A stretch of DNA of 12,051 nt from Acidobacteriota bacterium (lineage in GTDB: Bacteria > Acidobacteriota > UBA890), in contig JADFNY010000069.1 of NCBI GenBank assembly GCA_022563115.1, positions 1-12,051 of the forward strand, in the 5' to 3' direction. The notes beneath the pieces are model-generated. The model made no database searches, was not told the DNA's origin, and saw only the letters and a program-made list of their open reading frames with translations. Position 1 is the first letter of the stretch; every line of letters starts with the position of its first letter. A program made the position numbers and the translations under genes. This document shows, in pieces, positions 1-6,911 of the stretch.

Positions 1-2
1 AT

Positions 3-782
3 ACGCTGTCGCACCGGCCCAGCCTGGCGATGGCATTGTTCATCGGCGGCGGAAACATCGGCTTCTCGCTCGGCCCGGCGTTGGTCACCGCGTCCTACGC
101 CTTCTGGGGCTGGGACGGGCTCTGGCGGATCGGGATCCCGGGAATCATCGCATCGTTGCTGCTGGCACCGACGGCGCCGGCGCCGGTGCAGCGGCCGCAC
201 CATGAGCGCGGCAGCGTGTGGAACGCTCTCCGGCGGCGTTGGAAGTCGTTGTTGACGATGTACGTCTTCGTCGTCGTGCGCGGCATCGTGCAGCTGATCT
301 TCGTCACCTTCCTGCCGCTCTACTTGATCGACTCCGGGATGAGTAACCTCCGTGTCGGCGCCGCTCTGAGCGTCTTTCTGGCCAGCGGATCGATCGGCAG
401 CCTCGCCGGCGGCGTGCTCGCCGAACGGGTAGGGGAGCGCGCCATCATCCGCCTGTCGATGGTCGGCTCCCTACCGCTGTTTCTCGGCGCTTTCATGCTG
501 GAATCGTTGGCGGTGCGCCTGGCGGTGTTGAGCGCCGCGCTTTTCGTCTTGCTTCTCTCGAACCCCTTGACCATCGTGCTGGCGCAATCCTGGGTCCCGA
601 AGCATCGCAGCACGGTATCCGCCCTGCTGATGGGCTTCGCCTGGGGCGTCGGCGGGATGCTTGCCCCACTGTTCGGCCGTGTTGCCGACATCTACGGGCC
701 CGGCCCGGCGCTGGCCGCCGTCGCCGGCCTTCCCCTCCTCGGCGCCGTGCTGGCCTGGGCCCTGCCCGGCCGGGCGGCGTAG
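3..782 (+). CDS. MFS transporter, fosmidomycin-resistance (Fsr)-like, 5' truncated by window edge
   Basis: This is the C-terminal 259 residues of a major facilitator superfamily exporter; the frame is open to the window edge and the start lies outside. Hydrophobic helices recur along the whole fragment. The part after the central basic loop (about residues 65-85) reads as the second six-helix bundle. Near the C-terminus, a segment beginning LAQSWVPKHRSTVSALLMG followed by FAWGVGGMLAPLFGRVAD resembles the Fsr family, where a Q-x(2)-P-x(3)-G/S-x-A/S-G pattern precedes a glycine-rich helix. From family knowledge it would be a proton-driven inner-membrane drug or metabolite exporter; the substrate cannot be told from sequence. 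It is convergent with the minus-strand genes that begin at 830, separated by under 50 bases that contain a dispersed repeat. MFS membership is secure; the Fsr-like subfamily is a judgement from motif resemblance. Confidence 0.88.
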   Translation, partial: TLSHRPSLAMALFIGGGNIGFSLGPALVTASYAFWGWDGLWRIGIPGIIASLLLAPTAPAPVQRPHHERGSVWNALRRRWKSLLTMYVFVVVRGIVQLIFVTFLPLYLIDSGMSNLRVGAALSVFLASGSIGSLAGGVLAERVGERAIIRLSMVGSLPLFLGAFMLESLAVRLAVLSAALFVLLLSNPLTIVLAQSWVPKHRSTVSALLMGFAWGVGGMLAPLFGRVADIYGPGPALAAVAGLPLLGAVLAWALPGRAA

Positions 783-805
783 CGCCGGGCCTCGCGCAAC
801 GGCAG

Positions 806-833
806 CCGCGGGAGTTCTTCAACACCCTACTAG
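806..833 (-). repeat. Dispersed hairpin repeat, copy A
   Basis: Read on the minus strand, a CTAG is followed by AGGGTGTTGAAGAACTCCCG. The same core, with small changes, recurs at 8673-8700 and twice in 9253-9302. It can fold as GGG-T-GTT, loop GAAG, AAC-T-CCC. The CTAG contains the TAG stop of the DUF2207-like remnant. It lies between two convergent genes. It could be a REP-like hairpin or the end of an IS5-type element, whose members favour YTAR targets. No transposase is present. Confidence 0.6.
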
Positions 834-1009
834 AAGGCGCCACCGCCACCGCCGCAGAACCCACCGGCGGAGAAACCGCCGCCCCCGGAAAAACCGCTGC
901 TGCCGCTCGAGCAGCGGGGCGCCGTCGCCATGGCGCTGCCGACGTCACCCGACACCACGCTCATCCGCTGTGCGAAGAATGCCGGCGAGAAGTGCGGGTG
1001 GTGCGCCGG
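830..1009 (-). pseudogene. Remnant: glycine-rich C-terminus of a DUF2207/TPM-type membrane protein
   Basis: Reading the minus strand in the frame that stops at 832-830 (TAG, followed directly by a second TAG) gives about 58 codons. They end in a Ser/Gly-rich tail (SSGSSGFSGGGGFSAGG, then FCGGGGGAF). Just before it come PHFSPAFFAQRM and SVVSGDVGSAMATA. A Gly/Ser tail ending in an aromatic residue is typical of DUF2207 and TPM/YgcG-type proteins, which are commonly encoded next to lemA. The rest of such a gene, normally several hundred codons, is absent, and no start codon with a ribosome site is seen. Upstream, the frame runs into the lemA frame at about 1001-1010. I read it as what is left after a deletion joined lemA to the end of its neighbour. 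Assignment to DUF2207 rather than TPM is uncertain. Confidence 0.6.
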
Positions 1010-1218
1010 GCGACGACTTCCTCGAGCGTCTTTTTCTCATGACCGGCGTAGCCCTTGACCGTCGCGACCAGCGCCGGGACCAGGTCATGGCGGCGCTTCA
1101 ACTGGGCGTCGATGTCAGAGAAGGCCTGATGCGATCTCTGCCGCAACTTGATGAAGCCGTTGTAGACGACGACCACCCAGCCGATCACCGCCGCGGTGAC
1201 GATCAGCGCCGGAATCAT
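961..1218 (-). pseudogene. lemA: LemA family protein, truncated after about residue 72
   Basis: The first 72 residues are clearly LemA: an N-terminal membrane helix (residues 2-19), the YNGFIKLRQRSHQAFSDIDA segment, then QLKRRHDLVPALVATVKGYA and HEKKTLEEVVARR. Intact LemA proteins are about 180-200 residues and continue with long helices. Here the frame instead reads a short Thr/Arg/Ser-rich stretch and stops at 961-963. The sequence after about 1010 is the out-of-frame tail of a DUF2207/TPM-like protein, so about 110 LemA residues are missing. The ATG overlaps the TGA of the upstream selenoprotein gene by 4 bases (1215-1218), which suggests translational coupling. It may still make an 85-residue membrane-anchored fragment, but normal LemA function is unlikely. 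A natural deletion or an assembly join would both explain it. Confidence 0.75.
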
Positions 1219-1769
1219 GGCTTCTGCGCCCCCCAGGTGGGTTCGAGCTCGACGCCGAGGCCGTCGGCGACGCGGTTGACAAAAGCGTAGTAGGACGCCA
1301 CCACGACGATGTCGTGGATGGCGAGGTCGTCGAATCCGTGCGACCGCAGGGCCTCGATGTCGGCCGCCTCCATCCGCTGCGGGGTTCGCGTCAGCTTGGC
1401 GGCGAAATCGAGCATCATGCGGTCCCCGGCATCAAGCTCCGCTTTGCGATAATCGCTCGACAGCGACGCGACCAGCCCGTCATCCTTTGTCAGTCGTCGG
1501 AGACCCTCCGCGTGGTGGGCCCGTCAGTAGTGACACTCGTTGAGCACCGAGACGACCACCGCGATCATCTCGCGCTGCGCCCGCGACAGCGGCGAACGGC
1601 GCTTCATCGCCGTAATGTAGAGCTCGAAGTGGTCGACCAGGAGTTGGGGGTGCAGGCCGTGGATCCGCAGGATGTGGTCGACGCTGCCGTCGGGCTCGGC
1701 AACCCGGTGGTAGATCTCGGCGAGGTCGCCGTCGGCGTCTTCGGGGAGAATTTCCCTAATCCAGGCCAC
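1215..1769 (-). CDS. AhpD-like/peroxidase-related (carboxymuconolactone decarboxylase family) protein, probable selenoprotein with in-frame TGA at 1526-1524
   Basis: Two apparent ORFs (1524-1769 and 1215-1418) are one frame interrupted only by a TGA at codon 82. Read through, the 184-residue product matches the uncharacterised peroxidase-related family (TIGR01926, AhpD-like fold) throughout: SPLSRAQREMIAVVVSVLNE, then C79-H-Y-[TGA 82]-R-A-H-H86, the MMLDFAAKLTRTP segment, and a VNRVADGLGVELEP C-terminus. Family members have Cys at the TGA site (CxxC-x3-H). E67, C79, residue 82 and H86 have the spacing of the AhpD motif, and the TGA replaces the more reactive Cys. Sec incorporation is therefore likely and is supported by a SECIS-like hairpin just downstream. 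The start ATG follows an AAGGAAGGGG purine stretch. The expected role is thiol/selenol peroxide or hydroperoxide reduction; the substrate is unknown. It lies downstream of rho and overlaps lemA by 4 bases. The alternative is a simple nonsense mutation, but the remaining 102 codons show no decay. Confidence 0.82.
1498..1510 (-). promoter_or_regulatory. SECIS-like stem-loop downstream of the recoded TGA
   Basis: On the minus strand, 13 nt after the TGA, lies CGGAG-GGT-CTCCG: a perfect 5-bp stem with a GGU apical loop. Bacterial SECIS elements sit inside the coding region shortly after the UGA and carry G and U in a small apical loop. Here 18 nt separate the UGA from the first loop base, inside the usual range. 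It lies within the coding sequence and does not disturb the family match. No convincing lower-helix extension was seen by eye, so folding by program would help. Confidence 0.65.
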
Positions 1770-1841
1770 TTGCTTCCCCTTCCTTCTTCCCGCCGCCCCC
1801 TCTTTTTTCTATGTCCCGCCAACCGCCCCCGACCTGTTGCT

Positions 1842-1869
1842 GCCTAGGGCCGCTCCCGGCCCGCTAGGC
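1842..1869 (-). terminator. Strong hairpin downstream of rho
   Basis: The arms at 1842-1852 and 1857-1869 give an 11-bp GC-rich stem (GCCTA plus GGGCCG) with a CTCC loop on the plus strand and one 2-nt bulge. It begins about 17 bases after the rho stop and before the selenoprotein start. There is no T-run on the minus strand, so it is not a canonical intrinsic terminator. It may attenuate or protect the 3' end, or separate rho from the following genes. Confidence 0.4.
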
Positions 1870-1885
1870 GCAGCACACAGCTTCC

Positions 1886-3286
1886 TCAGGAAACGCCCGT
1901 CTCGCTGAGCGTCGTGAGGAACTCGTGGTTATCCTTCGTCTGCCCGATGCGCTTGATCAGCAGCTCCATGGCCTCGTCCGGTCGCACCGCGGCGAGCGCC
2001 TTGCGCAGCATCCAGACCCGCTTGAGCTCGTCCTTGTCCAGCAGAAGCTCTTCCTTGCGGGTACCGGAGCGGTTGATGTCGATGGCCGGGAAGATGCGCT
2101 TGTCGGCAAGCTTGCGCTCGAGAACGACCTCGGAGTTTCCGGTGCCCTTGAACTCCTCGAAGATAACCTCATCCATGCGGCTGCCGGTTTCGACGAGCGC
2201 GGTGGCGACGATCGTCAAGCTGCCGCCCTCCTCGATGTTGCGCGCCGAGCCGAAGAACTTCTTCGGCTTTTCCAGCGCGTTGGCATCGACCCCACCGGTG
2301 AGGACGCGGCCCGAGGACGGCGTCACGGTATTGTGGGCGCGGGCCAGGCGGGTGAGCGAATCCAGCAGGATAATGACGTCGACGCCGTGCTCGACCAGCC
2401 GCCGGGCCTTCTGCATGACGATCTCACCGACCGCCACGTGACGCGTCGCCGGCTCGTCAAAGGTCGAGGCGACGACCTCGCCGGCCACCGTGCGCTGCAT
2501 GTCGGTGACCTCCTCCGGGCGCTCGTCGATGAGCAGCACGATGACGTAGGCCTCCGGGTGGTTGGCCTCGAGCGAGCGGGCGATGCTCTGCAGCAACAGT
2601 GTCTTGCCGGCCCGGGGCGGTGACACAATGATGGCGCGCTGGCCGAAGCCGAGGGGTGTGAGCAGGTCCAGGACACGGGCTGCGACGTCGTCCTTGCCGA
2701 GCTCCAAGTGGATCCGACGGTCCGGATGCAGCGGCGTCAGGTTCTTGAAACGGATGCGCTGCTGGGCCACGTCGGGGGGATCGAAGTTGATGGCATCCAC
2801 ACGAACCATGGCGAAGTACTTCTCGCCGCTCTTCGGTTTCCGGATCGTGCCCGAAAGCGTGTCTCCGGTCCGCAGGGCAAACTTGCGAATCTGCGACGGA
2901 GATACGTAGACGTCGTCGGGGCCCGGCAGATAGGAGAACGCCGGCGCCCGCAGGAAGCCGTAGCCGTCGGGAAGCACTTCCAACACGCCTTCCGTGTACA
3001 GGAAGCCGTTGTCGGTGGCCTGGACCTTGAGAATCGCGAAGACCAAGTTCTGCTGGGAGAGGTCGGTGGCGGCCTCGGCGAGGCCGACCTCCTGGGCGAT
3101 CTCGAGGAGCTCCGCCGGACGCAATTCGATGAGCTCGGAAACGGTATGAAGACTTTGGAGGGCCGCATCCGGCTCCTCGTCGACCATCATCTCCGGACCG
3201 CGGTGCTGTTCTCGACGTTGATCGTTGGGGGTGCGGCTGCCGCGACGGCCGCGACGGCGACGTGGACGACGCCTGCGCTCGTTCAT
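1886..3286 (-). CDS. rho: Transcription termination factor Rho
   Basis: This 466-residue protein is the hexameric RNA-dependent ATPase helicase that terminates transcription. In order: a very Arg-rich N-terminus (residues 4-30); the Rho N-terminal helical domain (about 48-90); the OB-fold RNA-binding domain with GYGFLRAPAFSYLPGPDDVY (108-127) and VSPSQIRKFALRTGDTLSG; then the ATPase core with P-loop PPRAGKT (223-229), DERPEEVTDM, Walker B DVIILLDSLTR, the FKGTGN loop and DINRSGTRKEELL. All catalytic blocks are intact. The length is somewhat above the usual 420, owing to the basic N-terminal extension. The frame extends to a TTG at 3349, but that lacks a ribosome site and adds a non-conserved stretch, so I chose the ATG at 3286; its own ribosome site is weak (AGG about 10 bases upstream). 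It has its own promoter with a leader of roughly 115 nt, in keeping with the leader-based autoregulation known for rho. Confidence 0.97.
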   Translation of the reverse strand: MNERRRRPRRRRGRRGSRTPNDQRREQHRGPEMMVDEEPDAALQSLHTVSELIELRPAELLEIAQEVGLAEAATDLSQQNLVFAILKVQATDNGFLYTEGVLEVLPDGYGFLRAPAFSYLPGPDDVYVSPSQIRKFALRTGDTLSGTIRKPKSGEKYFAMVRVDAINFDPPDVAQQRIRFKNLTPLHPDRRIHLELGKDDVAARVLDLLTPLGFGQRAIIVSPPRAGKTLLLQSIARSLEANHPEAYVIVLLIDERPEEVTDMQRTVAGEVVASTFDEPATRHVAVGEIVMQKARRLVEHGVDVIILLDSLTRLARAHNTVTPSSGRVLTGGVDANALEKPKKFFGSARNIEEGGSLTIVATALVETGSRMDEVIFEEFKGTGNSEVVLERKLADKRIFPAIDINRSGTRKEELLLDKDELKRVWMLRKALAAVRPDEAMELLIKRIGQTKDNHEFLTTLSETGVS

Positions 3287-3408
3287 TGGAAACAGGCCTG
3301 GGTCAGGGAAAACGAGAGGTGCATGGGACACAGAGTTTGCCGGACTCAAGATTGGAAAGGAGGGTCCAGCCGCGCGCGAGAAAGTGAGAAAGCGCGCTAC
3401 CCGTCGAC

Positions 3409-3438
3409 ATTGTGTTCAGCAGGTGCCTAACCTGTCAA
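3409..3438 (-). promoter_or_regulatory. Sigma70-like promoter of rho
   Basis: On the minus strand a consensus TTGACA (3438-3433) is followed after 18 nt by CACAAT (3414-3409), a four-of-six match to the -10 box. It would start a transcript near 3402, giving a leader of about 115 nt before the rho ATG. The rest of the gap up to the cytochrome stop (3439-3550) shows nothing else except a short GGTGGCTCT duplication near 3464. Confidence 0.5.
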
Positions 3439-3550
3439 GACCCTAGCAAAGCGTGGTGCAAGTATGGTGGCTCTGGTGGCTCTGGCAAGTGGGACTGCGC
3501 AGGGTCCTGAACGACTCCCAGGCGTGTCGTTGCGGGCACCCGGTGGCGGA

Positions 3551-3976
3551 TCAACGACGCCCGCCACCTCTGAGCACCAGCACCTTGACCACGTACGATG
3601 CCACCGCGTTGATCTGATCTTCGGAGAGGACATCGGAAAACGGCGTCATCGCGGTGTCGTCGATGCCGTTGGCTACCACCGCCGCGATCGCCTCTACCGT
3701 TCCCTCGCTTGCGTGCTCCCACTGCGCCGCGGTGAAGTCGCGCGGCTTCGGATCCAGGAAACGAGCCGCGGAGCCATCACCTCTGCCTTCCTGCCCGTGG
3801 CACGAGGCGCACTGCTGTGTGTACACCGTGCGGCCGCGCTCGAGCAGCTCGGCATCCTGCTCCTGGACGGCAGCCAGGCCGGCGGATACCACGAAAGCAA
3901 AGCCCACCGCGATGGCGAAGACGGTGAGGACTCGGGCGAAGCGGGGTAGGGAAACGGGGCTATGTCGGCGGGGCAT
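3551..3976 (-). CDS. Monohaem c-type cytochrome (class I), exported
   Basis: This 141-residue protein has a basic N-terminus, a hydrophobic segment (about 15-36) ending in a plausible SAGLAA signal region, and one haem-binding motif C56-A-S-C59-H60. It also has a likely distal Met ligand, M110, in DDTAMTPFSDVLSEDQINAV. This arrangement, with the SEDQINAVASYV helix at the C-terminus, is typical of the cytochrome c/cbb3-subunit-III-like fold. It should carry electrons in the periplasm; the redox partner is not identifiable. The ATG is preceded by GGAG at good spacing. It is transcribed toward rho but separated from it by about 260 bases with a rho promoter, so probably as its own unit. The CASCHGQEGRGDG segment resembles cytochromes attached to oxidoreductases, but none is adjacent. 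Confidence 0.9.
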   Translation of the reverse strand: MPRRHSPVSLPRFARVLTVFAIAVGFAFVVSAGLAAVQEQDAELLERGRTVYTQQCASCHGQEGRGDGSAARFLDPKPRDFTAAQWEHASEGTVEAIAAVVANGIDDTAMTPFSDVLSEDQINAVASYVVKVLVLRGGGRR

Positions 3977-4040
3977 TCGGTTCTCCGTGCAGATTGTCGG
4001 TGATGCTCGCGAGTTTCTTTGAACGGTAGATGCGGCGCCG

Positions 4041-4046
4041 ATTATA
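4041..4046 (-). promoter_or_regulatory. Perfect TATAAT -10 box upstream of cytochrome c gene
   Basis: TATAAT occurs on the minus strand in the 75-base gap before the cytochrome gene, in otherwise GC-rich sequence, about 65 bases from its ATG. No good -35 hexamer lies 16-18 nt upstream; that region is instead occupied by a GC-rich hairpin. It may need an activator, or be fortuitous. Confidence 0.4.
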
Positions 4047-4051
4047 TACGC

Positions 4052-5491
4052 TCAGCGCTCGGCGCCTGCCGAGCGCCGCAAGCGTTGCGCGAGGCGGGCC
4101 GCGGTTTGCAGGAAGGCGCGGTCTGCGGTGTCGGCATCTCCGGCGTCGGATCCGGGATCCGTCGATGCCGGGATCACCACCGCGAACGGCTCCAGTTGGC
4201 GGTGGGCCGGGTCGGTGGTCAGCTTCCAGATAGTGAATCCACGCAGGGTAGGGAAGGCGCCCTGCTCGACGACGCGGTCCAGCGCCTCGAGCGCGCGGAC
4301 GCGTTCGAAGGGGTCGTCGGGCGCGGTCGCCCAATGAACGCAGGTCAACGACGGGGGCGCCGCAGATCCAGCGGGTGGCGCGGTTTCCAGGACCTCGACC
4401 CGATGATACGAAAACGGCCGCACCGTGCTGGCGGCTTTGCGTGTCCAGCCGAGCTCGAAGAACATCACCGGCAGGACGCGGCCGGGGCCTCCATGACGAT
4501 TGGCCAGCTCGTTGAGCTCGCCGGCGATGCGCAGCCAGCTCGCAGTGAGAACCTCTTCGAGCCGCTCCGTCTCCAGGCCGCGCAGGCTCAAGGAGAAGTA
4601 CGCGGTGGCGCCGACGACGTCGAGCGCGTCCCAAAAACCGACCTCCTGCACCTGGTCGAAGTTGGCGGCGTAACTCAGCGGTCCGCCGTAGACGGTGCGA
4701 ACGTTGGCGATGAGCTCGCGCCAATACCTCTCGTAGGTTGCCCTACGCGCGTTGAGGCGGTCGAGGTCGACGTCCTCGGGGCGCGAGGCGCCGGTGATGT
4801 GCTGCGTCCAGGCGCGATCGGCAGCCTCCTGGGCGCGGAGGTACTCGTCGAGCGTCTCGTAGCCACCGCCATCGACGAATCGGAGATCGGATGTGAGGTC
4901 TTCCGGGGGGATAGTGGCGGCGCAGCCGACGAGCCGCTCACGCACCGCTGCGGTTTTCTCCGGGTCGAGGAAATAGGCGTACAGGCCGGGTACTTCGTCG
5001 ACCGGGACGGTCGATGTCAGCGAGTTGAGCTCGCTACCGAGGACGAGCAGATCGACGTCTTCGGCGGCAGCCAGCGCCGCGGCCCAGAGAGCGAACTCCC
5101 GATAGTTGCGAAACCAGGTCGGGACGTCGCCGTCGTCGAGCCAGATCATGCCGTGCCAGTAGTGCCGGTTCGACGCCAAACCTTGCTCAAGCGCGACGCG
5201 GAGCACGAGGGTGACACCGAGGCCGGCGGCCTTGGCGGTGCGGATCTCTCCGATCACGGCGTCTGCGTCGTCGGGAACCATCAGCTCGGGTGAGTCCCAG
5301 GCCTGCTGGCGGGCGTACAGCGTTACCTGGACGGCGTCGAGACCCTGGGCGCGGAGCGCCTCGATCCAGACTTGGTGGTCGGGCTCGTTGACGTGGATGG
5401 CGCCCGAGAGGGCCGGGACCGGCGTTTCGTCGGTCAGAACGCTACACCCGGCCGTCCAGAAGGCCAGGAGCGCCGCCGTAAGGCTCGACAT
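4052..5491 (-). CDS. Glycoside hydrolase TIM-barrel-like lipoprotein (GH113-like)
   Basis: This 479-residue protein has a short hydrophobic N-terminus ending in a lipobox, TAG-C16, so it is probably lipid-anchored in the envelope. The body reads as a TIM barrel related to GH113/GTA-TIM-like proteins: WLDDGDVPTWFRNYREFALW, then LLVLGSELNSL with E154 as the likely acid/base after strand 4, FWDALDVVGATAYFSLSL, PVMFFELGWT with E346 as the likely nucleophile, and RGFTIWKL near the end. GH113 enzymes cleave beta-mannan; the true substrate here is unknown. About 110 residues (165-275), rich in charged helices, separate E154 from the next barrel element, longer than usual. The n-region is poor in positive charge, and an upstream ATG at 5572 (METFTY) would supply basic residues but make a very long leader; I kept 5491. 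It follows the lytic transglycosylase after 134 bases and may be co-transcribed. Confidence 0.78.
   Translation of the reverse strand: MSSLTAALLAFWTAGCSVLTDETPVPALSGAIHVNEPDHQVWIEALRAQGLDAVQVTLYARQQAWDSPELMVPDDADAVIGEIRTAKAAGLGVTLVLRVALEQGLASNRHYWHGMIWLDDGDVPTWFRNYREFALWAAALAAAEDVDLLVLGSELNSLTSTVPVDEVPGLYAYFLDPEKTAAVRERLVGCAATIPPEDLTSDLRFVDGGGYETLDEYLRAQEAADRAWTQHITGASRPEDVDLDRLNARRATYERYWRELIANVRTVYGGPLSYAANFDQVQEVGFWDALDVVGATAYFSLSLRGLETERLEEVLTASWLRIAGELNELANRHGGPGRVLPVMFFELGWTRKAASTVRPFSYHRVEVLETAPPAGSAAPPSLTCVHWATAPDDPFERVRALEALDRVVEQGAFPTLRGFTIWKLTTDPAHRQLEPFAVVIPASTDPGSDAGDADTADRAFLQTAARLAQRLRRSAGAER
4055..4076 (-). terminator. Perfect 9-bp hairpin over the 3' end of the GH-like gene
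   Basis: GCGCTCGGC at 4055-4063 and GCCGAGCGC at 4068-4076 form a 9-bp stem with a 4-nt loop. It covers the last codons of the minus-strand glycosidase-like gene and ends 3 bases before the end of its stop codon. A short AT-rich stretch follows on the minus strand but not a T-run, so terminator function is plausible rather than proven. Confidence 0.4.
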
Positions 5492-5579
5492 GCGAGCCCG
5501 GGGCTCCCGTGGGGTTAACCGGGGTGTTCGGTCGTCAGAGGGCGAATTCGGGAGATATGTAAAAGTTTCCATAAGAATC

Positions 5580-5585
5580 ATTATC
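5580..5585 (-). promoter_or_regulatory. Possible -10 box (GATAAT) in AT-rich patch before GH-like gene
   Basis: The gap 5492-5625 contains an AT-rich patch on an otherwise GC-rich background. GATAAT on the minus strand is five of six to the -10 consensus, with no clear -35 box. An ATG at 5572 lies only 7 bases downstream, so a leaderless reading of the longer glycosidase form is conceivable. Weak evidence. Confidence 0.25.
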
Positions 5586-5625
5586 CCGAACATCGGGTTG
5601 GACCTACCGTCGGGCACGCCCGTGC

Positions 5626-6873
5626 TCAGCGGCCCGAAGGCACCAGAAGTTGCTGCCCTATCCAGATCATCGTCCGGCTCCCCATGTTGTTGGCCCCCTG
5701 GATCGCCCGAATCGAGGTGCCGTATCGATGGGCGATGATCGTCAGGTTTTCGCCGCGCCGCACGGTGTGCGCCGTGAACTGCGGCTCCGGCGGCTTCACC
5801 ACGATGTCGATGACGGTGCCGGGAGCCGGCAGCTGCTCGTCCCACAGCTGGTTGTCACGAATGAGCCGCCAGGCGGAGGTCCGGAACATCGCCGCGACAT
5901 CGTCGATCGATTCACCGGCCGCGACGGTATGCTGGACGATCTCGAGCTCCTCGGGCGGCTCGTCATCGTAGGGATCCTGCTCCGATTCCCAGACCAACGG
6001 CAGGCGTAGCTCCATGCCCGGCGGTAGCGTCTGCAGGCGCCACAATCCGTTCTCATCGCGCAGCGCATCGAGCCCCACATCGAACGCGAAACCTATGCTG
6101 AAGTAGTTGTCGCCGATACGACTGCGGTAGTAGATGGCGTCGCCGTCCATTCGGTACAGGTCGTCGCGCGGCTCCTCCGGGTAGGCAATCAGATAGCCGG
6201 GCTCGAGGTCTCGAATGGCGATGTATGGGTTGAACAGACGCAACTGGACCAGCGGGATGCCGAGGCGACGTGAGACCATCCACCAATCGTCGCCCTCGCG
6301 GGCAACCTCGAGCGACAGGCGGCTGGCGTGGCGGCGGATGGGCTCCTCATAGAGCTTGAGCACCATCCGATAGTGCCCTACCCCGATGACGTACTGGAGG
6401 GACTCCAAGCGCATGGGGCGGCTGCGTCCGACCGCCGCCGGGCCGCCGTTGTAGCCGGCCAGTGCGTAGTCCTCGCGGTCGAAGCGATCGACGAGTTGGG
6501 CGAGGTACTTGATGCCGGCCTCGATATTGTCGTCGACGCCGAGGGCTCGTTGTGTCGCCGGCATCACCTGGAAGTAGCCCTCCGCCCCAGCCCACGAGGT
6601 CAGCGCCGGATTGCCGCCCGACTCATAGAGGCAAACGGCACGCGCCAGGTCGTAATCGAGCCCGTAGGTCGCCGCGTGGGTGCCGATGCGATCCTCGATC
6701 TCCATGACCTTGCGATAGAGACCGAGGAAACCGGGAGACAGATCCTCCAGCTCCAGAGATGCCGGATCGAGAGCGCTGACCGCCGATTGCTGCGCCGCCG
6801 TCGGCACTGTCCACAAGAAAACCGCCACCAGCGCGACGGCTGCGAATCGCCCCCTACCCCAACCGATAAACAT
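5626..6873 (-). CDS. Membrane-bound-type lytic murein transglycosylase (MltD-like) with LysM repeats
   Basis: This 415-residue exported enzyme has a signal peptide (about 1-28: basic start, AAVALVAVFLW core, PTAAQ end). The SLT/goose-lysozyme-like domain spans roughly 55-180, with catalytic E84 in AVCLYESGGNP, then AEGYFQVMPATQ, IEAGIKYLAQL and ALAGYNGGP, the standard order of family 1 transglycosylases. Four LysM-like units follow (about 189-232, 248-293, 313-358 and 368-412); the second is degenerate and the fourth is the best (AHTVRRGENLTIIAHRYG). It would cleave MurNAc-GlcNAc bonds to 1,6-anhydro products, with LysM units binding glycan. E. coli MltD has fewer LysM units. Three in-frame ATGs lie at 6885, 6879 and 6873; I chose 6873 because GGAG precedes it by 6 bases, while the first lacks a well-spaced site. 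It is divergent from the M23 peptidase gene. Confidence 0.93.
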   Translation of the reverse strand: MFIGWGRGRFAAVALVAVFLWTVPTAAQQSAVSALDPASLELEDLSPGFLGLYRKVMEIEDRIGTHAATYGLDYDLARAVCLYESGGNPALTSWAGAEGYFQVMPATQRALGVDDNIEAGIKYLAQLVDRFDREDYALAGYNGGPAAVGRSRPMRLESLQYVIGVGHYRMVLKLYEEPIRRHASRLSLEVAREGDDWWMVSRRLGIPLVQLRLFNPYIAIRDLEPGYLIAYPEEPRDDLYRMDGDAIYYRSRIGDNYFSIGFAFDVGLDALRDENGLWRLQTLPPGMELRLPLVWESEQDPYDDEPPEELEIVQHTVAAGESIDDVAAMFRTSAWRLIRDNQLWDEQLPAPGTVIDIVVKPPEPQFTAHTVRRGENLTIIAHRYGTSIRAIQGANNMGSRTMIWIGQQLLVPSGR

Positions 6874-6911
6874 CAGCATCTCCATGCTTGAAGCCCACTT
6901 CTCCTAGCCCT

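Noticed and set aside
1419..1523. The break in the peroxidase-related gene as a frameshift or as two separate genes
   Set aside because: Both halves are in the same frame, the bridging codons match the family (RAHHAEGLRRL and onward), and the ATG at 1418 lies inside a conserved segment. Only the TGA separates them.
3287..3349. Rho start at a TTG (3349)
   Set aside because: No ribosome site precedes it, and the added 21 residues are not part of the family; the ATG at 3286 begins the basic N-terminus.
3464..3490. GGTGGCTCT direct duplication upstream of rho
   Set aside because: Only two short units in GC-rich sequence, with no further copies; not distinguishable from chance.
4019..5293. Long plus-strand open frame of over 400 codons opposite the GH-like gene
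   Set aside because: It has no family signals and is a shadow of high GC codon use in the minus-strand gene, which carries clear motifs. The same applies to the plus-strand frames opposite rho.
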